Assembly: GCF_009930875.1 (NCBI RefSeq)
Contig: NZ_CP025249.1
Location: forward strand, 248,001 to 312,000
DNA: 64,000 bases
DNA from: Actinomyces sp. 432
GTDB taxonomy: Bacteria; Actinomycetota; Actinomycetes; Actinomycetales; Actinomycetaceae
Reading direction: 5' to 3'
In this document: piece by piece, positions 60,954 through 64,000 of the stretch
Position numbering within the stretch: position 1 is the first letter of the stretch
How the letters are laid out: each line of letters starts with the position of its first letter
Position numbers and translations under genes: made by a program
Notes under the pieces: generated by a model
Told to the model about the DNA's origin: nothing
Seen by the model: only the letters and a program-made list of their open reading frames with translations
Database searches by the model: none

Positions 60954-62372
60954 TCACTCCAGGGCGCGGGCGATGGCGTCCACCAGCTCCAGCAGGTGCC
61001 GGTCGGGCAGAAAATCCCGGCGCACCGACTCGTGCGCCGCCAACCCCATGTCACGCGCCCGCTCCGGGAAACGCAGCACATCGGCGACGGCCTGCGCCCA
61101 TGCGGCCCCATTGGCGGGGTCCACCAGAACGCCGTCGACGCCGTCGTCGATCTGGTCCTGGATACCTCCCACCGCGGAGGCGACCACGGGTGCCTTCTTC
61201 CACATGGCCTCAGCCACCGGCAGCCCGAAGGCCTCCACTAGGGAGCGCTGCGTGACCACATTGGCCACCCGCTGAACAGCGTTCACCACGATCGCGTTGA
61301 CGTCCCGGTCATGCATGGGGATGGCCGCGATGTGCACGCGCGAGGCCACAGAGTCCGGCAGCAGGTCCCAGCGATCCAGCACCTCCCCCAGCACCGCAGC
61401 GGATTCAGCGTCGCGGTTGGGATCCGGGTCCGGCCCTACCAGCAGCAGGTGCGCATCTGCGGGCAGCTGGGCGACATTCTCCGCAAAGGCGTCTACCAGC
61501 TCCTTGCCGCCCTTCAGACGGTCCCAGCGGGACACCTGGGCGACCACGCGCACTCCCTGTGGCACAGGCAGCCCCGCGCCCGCCAGCGATGGCAGCTCGC
61601 CCAGGGAGTCAGGGCGCCCGTCCTCGTGCACGAAGGCCACGGCGTCGAAGGGGGGCTCGCCGTCGAACACACCCGCCAGGCGCGCCACCGACCAGGCCTC
61701 ATCCAGGTCCAGCACCCGGTTCTTCGGGGAGTCGGGGTTGATCGAGGGGGCAATCACCACGCAGCGCTCAGGTTCCACGAAGGGCGGGCGGTAGTTGGGG
61801 CGGGAGACGACCACGAGGTCGACTTCCTCCAGGTAGCGGTCCAGGAAGGCCCACGCGTGCTGGCCGGTGTCGCCAGTGTCCTGGGCGCCCAGGTGGCAGC
61901 GCCAGATGACGGTTGCGCCGGCGGCCTTCAGCGCCTTCGCCAGGCCGGCCGTGGGCGGGTCGTGCAAGATCACCACGTCGCCGTCGCGGATCTCGTCGAC
62001 GACGTTCTCCGCGTTGGAGGCGATGACGTGCTCGTAGATGTCGCGCTGCTTCTCCGCGAGCTTGCCGCCGTCGCCGCGGTCGCCGTGAATGCCGGCGTGC
62101 AGGCGCGCAGCGATCGTGTTGAACTCGCGCGGCGCGTCCAGCACCAGCCAGCGGGCGTCGATCCCGATGTCCAGCGCGTAGCCGACCAGCGGGGCGACGA
62201 TCTCCGCCGGCCCCGACGCCGCTGCCGAGGTGGGAGTGATGGTCCAGACGGTGCGTCCCTCCAAGAGGGTTTGCGCCGCGGTGACGCCGGCACGCAGGCG
62301 TCGGGTAGCGACCTCATCCAGGTGGCTCTCGAGGTCCGACAGGGGGAGCGGGGCGACGTCGATGGTTCTCAT
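60954..62372 (-). CDS. GT4 glycosyltransferase, trehalose-synthase-like (TreT type)
   Basis: Retaining glycosyltransferase family 4 enzyme of about 472 residues, start at 62372 (MRTIDVAPLPLSDL). It resembles the trehalose synthase (TreT) group, which joins NDP-glucose and glucose. Marks: LEGRTVWTITPTSAA, WRCHLGAQDTGDTGQHAW, PNYRPPFVEPERCVVIAPSI, VAQVSRWDRLKGGKELVDAF, LLLVGPDPDPNRDAESAAVL, and the donor site RSLVEAFGLPVAEAMWKKAP then VVASAVGGIQDQI. The E-x7-E motif is present as EAFGLPVAE. Cytosolic, no signal. It could serve trehalose formation for stress tolerance or recycling from glycogen, tying it loosely to the alpha-glucan locus. Confidence 0.82.
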   Translation of the reverse strand: MRTIDVAPLPLSDLESHLDEVATRRLRAGVTAAQTLLEGRTVWTITPTSAAASGPAEIVAPLVGYALDIGIDARWLVLDAPREFNTIAARLHAGIHGDRGDGGKLAEKQRDIYEHVIASNAENVVDEIRDGDVVILHDPPTAGLAKALKAAGATVIWRCHLGAQDTGDTGQHAWAFLDRYLEEVDLVVVSRPNYRPPFVEPERCVVIAPSINPDSPKNRVLDLDEAWSVARLAGVFDGEPPFDAVAFVHEDGRPDSLGELPSLAGAGLPVPQGVRVVAQVSRWDRLKGGKELVDAFAENVAQLPADAHLLLVGPDPDPNRDAESAAVLGEVLDRWDLLPDSVASRVHIAAIPMHDRDVNAIVVNAVQRVANVVTQRSLVEAFGLPVAEAMWKKAPVVASAVGGIQDQIDDGVDGVLVDPANGAAWAQAVADVLRFPERARDMGLAAHESVRRDFLPDRHLLELVDAIARALE

Positions 62373-62572
62373 GTCCCGATACTGCCCCAAACCCGTGTGA
62401 TGCGCAGCACTTTCGACGGCGTGCCGTGCGCATCGACTTGTCGTGTGGCGCTCAGTCGCCGCTGTGCCCTTGCGCGGCGGGGCGTGAGGGTAGCGGCATA
62501 ACAAGTGCACGTGGGCTGCGCCGACCCGCAAACGTGCCCTCCGCCCTCGCCGTTTCTGAAGGGAACCTAGTT

Positions 62573-63124
62573 ATGAGCCAGACTCCGAGTACCCCTTACC
62601 CAGGCCAGCCGTATTCCGCGCCGCAGCCTGCCGGATACGGGCCGGCTTCTGGCCCGTACGGGCCTGCCGCGATGCCCGGCTATGCGCAAGCGGCGCAGGC
62701 TCCTGCCTACGGCAATGGGCAGCCGGGATACAGCCAGCAGCCGTATGCGCAGCAGACGGCGTACCCCAGCCCCGCCTACAACGTCCCGTATGGGCAGGCG
62801 GAGTACATGCAGCCCAAGTCGAAGGCCGCGGCGGCGGTGCTGGCCTTCTTCCTCGGCGGCGCCGGCGTGCACAACTTCTACCGTGGACAGACCCGTCGGG
62901 GCATCGCTCACCTGTGCCTAATCGTCGCGATGATCGCGCTGTTCGTTATCGGCGGCATCATCATTGTGGCGAATACGGATGACTACGGATACACGCCGGA
63001 TGGGCCCTCCATCGCGGCCGGATTCACGTTCTTCTTGTCCTGGACCGTCGTTGCTGCTAACAGCATCTGGGCCTTCGTCGAGTTCATCATGATCCTGGTC
63101 TCCAACGACGGCAGTCTCGAGTGA
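62573..63124 (+). CDS. TM2 domain membrane protein
   Basis: Protein of 183 residues. Residues 1-80 are a Pro/Tyr/Gln/Gly-rich low-complexity region (repeats of PGYxQ and QPYAQQ type). The TM2 domain spans 82-180: SKAAAAVLAFFLGGAGVHNF, YRGQTRRGIAHLCLI, then two hydrophobic helices, with the second ending AFVEFIMILVSNDG, and a loop VANTDDYGYTPDGP. Start at 62573 (MSQTPSTPYPGQ). Function of TM2 proteins is unknown; the disordered head likely sits in the cytosol. Confidence 0.9.
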   Translation: MSQTPSTPYPGQPYSAPQPAGYGPASGPYGPAAMPGYAQAAQAPAYGNGQPGYSQQPYAQQTAYPSPAYNVPYGQAEYMQPKSKAAAAVLAFFLGGAGVHNFYRGQTRRGIAHLCLIVAMIALFVIGGIIIVANTDDYGYTPDGPSIAAGFTFFLSWTVVAANSIWAFVEFIMILVSNDGSLE

Positions 63125-63154
63125 AGGCGCGCCGCGTCGTCTCCGCAAGGTAAT

Positions 63155-63198
63155 CACCGCCGAGGTCGGTGGAAGGTACGTGCCGAGGTCGGTAGATG
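63155..63198. repeat. Short repeat, CCGAGGTCGGTRGA family (2 units)
   Basis: CACCGCCGAGGTCGGTGGAA and CGTGCCGAGGTCGGTAGATG in tandem, 24 bp apart. Complementary to the ATCTACCGACCTCGGCGG units at 52243-52285, so the same family in the opposite orientation. It lies between the TM2 gene and the 2H phosphoesterase gene. Confidence 0.65.
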
Positions 63199-63267
63199 TG
63201 GCTGTCCGGGCGGGTTTTGGCGGCGCGGTGATCCGGGTCGGTTACTCTTCCGCTGAAGGAGCCGATT

Positions 63268-63987
63268 GTGGAGACACTGCATGGGTTCGACGAGCGCGTC
63301 GGGGAGTTTCAGGTCAACTCGGTCCCCGGCGAGCCGGTATTCGGGCTGCCCGCGTCGCTGGAGGAGAAGGTGATGCCGCGCGTCGGCGTGCTGCGGCCCT
63401 TCTATGGGGACACGATCGCCTACTTCCTCGACGATCGGGTGCGGGAGCTAGCCGGGGAGATCGCACATGACCTCCACGGTCGTTTCGGCGAATCGCTGTC
63501 GCGGCCGCTGCCCATTGAGATGGCGCATGTGACGCTCCACGATCTGCATGCCGGCCCGGACCGGGCGCAGGTGTGGCCGCTGGTGGAGGCCGACGCGGGG
63601 AAGGCCGCGGAGCTGGTTGCGCGGGCGCGCGCGGTCGGTCCGATCCGCACCAGGTGCACGACGGTCTTCAATCTGGTGAACACGAGCGTCGTCGTCGGGA
63701 TCAGAGCGGCGGATGAGGACGAGCACCGCAAGCTGCTTTCGGCTCGTGCCCTGTTTGACGAGATCGTCCCCTCCGGGCCGTTCACGCCCCACATCACGCT
63801 TGCCTACTACCGGCCGACGGCGCCCACGCCGCTGGCGCCCGGCGCACTGCGCGCCGCGCTCAGCGAGTTCACCGCACGGGTCACGGGCACGCCCGTCATG
63901 CTCGCCCCCGAGCGTCTGCACGTACTGCACTTTGACTCGATGGGCAACTACTGGCCGGCTCAGTTGTTGCCCCTGGCGCCGTCGTAG
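63268..63987 (+). CDS. 2H phosphoesterase (2'-5' RNA ligase-like)
   Basis: Protein of 239 residues of the 2H superfamily (LigT/2'-5' RNA ligase-like), which acts on cyclic phosphodiester ends of RNA or on nucleotides. The two H-x-T motifs are present: AHVTLHDLHAG and PHITLAYYRPT. GTG start at 63268 follows GGAGCC. The C-terminal strand MLAPERLHVLHFDSMGNYW is typical. Real substrate in bacteria is unknown. Last gene of the window. Confidence 0.82.
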   Translation: METLHGFDERVGEFQVNSVPGEPVFGLPASLEEKVMPRVGVLRPFYGDTIAYFLDDRVRELAGEIAHDLHGRFGESLSRPLPIEMAHVTLHDLHAGPDRAQVWPLVEADAGKAAELVARARAVGPIRTRCTTVFNLVNTSVVVGIRAADEDEHRKLLSARALFDEIVPSGPFTPHITLAYYRPTAPTPLAPGALRAALSEFTARVTGTPVMLAPERLHVLHFDSMGNYWPAQLLPLAPS

Positions 63988-64000
63988 TCCGCGGCCGGGC

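Overview
The window is high-GC, densely coded, actinobacterial chromosome. Several signs point to an Actinomyces-like member of the Actinomycetaceae: an LAxTG cell-wall sorting signal, a TM2 protein, a split purS/purQ pair, the Lhr helicase, a DUF4235 protein and many GTG starts. No tRNA or rRNA was seen, and no replication gene that would mark an origin. The assignment rests on gene content and sequence style, not on a database search.

Layout. 1-2.4 kb: two PLP sulfur-amino-acid enzymes (a trans-sulfuration enzyme running off the left edge, and a PatB/MalY-type C-S lyase). 3-6.9 kb: a TetR regulator divergent from a large YhgE/Pip membrane protein, with two palindromic operators between them. 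7.1-10.8 kb: a heterodimeric ABC exporter. 11-20.9 kb: an alpha-glucan locus (wall-anchored amylase, ABC-2-like membrane protein with divergent TetR, type I pullulanase) bracketed by two inverted copies of a roughly 0.6-kb non-coding element built from 20-bp-phased repeats. 21-28.6 kb: MNT/HepT toxin-antitoxin pair, rarA, an SPFH protein with an Arc-like small protein, a UvrA-like ABC protein and the relic of a second MNT/HepT locus. 28.7-37.5 kb: Lhr helicase and a membrane-anchored Fe-S oxidoreductase. 38-46 kb is the most accessory part: a small regulator/membrane operon, the scar of a deleted DISARM defence locus, an unknown multi-pass membrane protein, a Fic protein, many non-coding palindromic repeats and an insertion sequence with 45-bp terminal inverted repeats. 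46-52 kb: an HTH protein, a DUF4235 protein, then a TPP riboswitch followed by thiamine transporter genes (thiB, thiP, thiQ). 52-55.5 kb: tandem paralogues of unknown function that faintly resemble M16 peptidases. 55.6-60.5 kb: purD-purC-two membrane proteins-purS-purQ. 60.5-64 kb: a DnaA-box cluster, a trehalose-synthase-like glycosyltransferase, a TM2 protein and a 2H phosphoesterase.

Two patterns cut across the window. First, five otherwise well-conserved genes (trans-sulfuration enzyme, YhgE, pullulanase, HepT, Fic) each lose frame at a run of four or five G/C where one more base would restore the family sequence. This looks like systematic homopolymer under-calling, though real decay cannot be excluded from sequence alone. 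Second, the intergenic regions carry at least five distinct repeat families: the short GAGACCGGCACTTGTAAC repeats, the two-array inverted element, long CTACTACGCC hairpins, a 123-bp element with AAAGTGGTGCA ends, and a diverged 155-165-bp element. Several sit next to or inside gene ends; one family encodes both termini of ThiP. These repeats, especially the two-array element around the glucan locus, are the best candidates for undescribed biology here.
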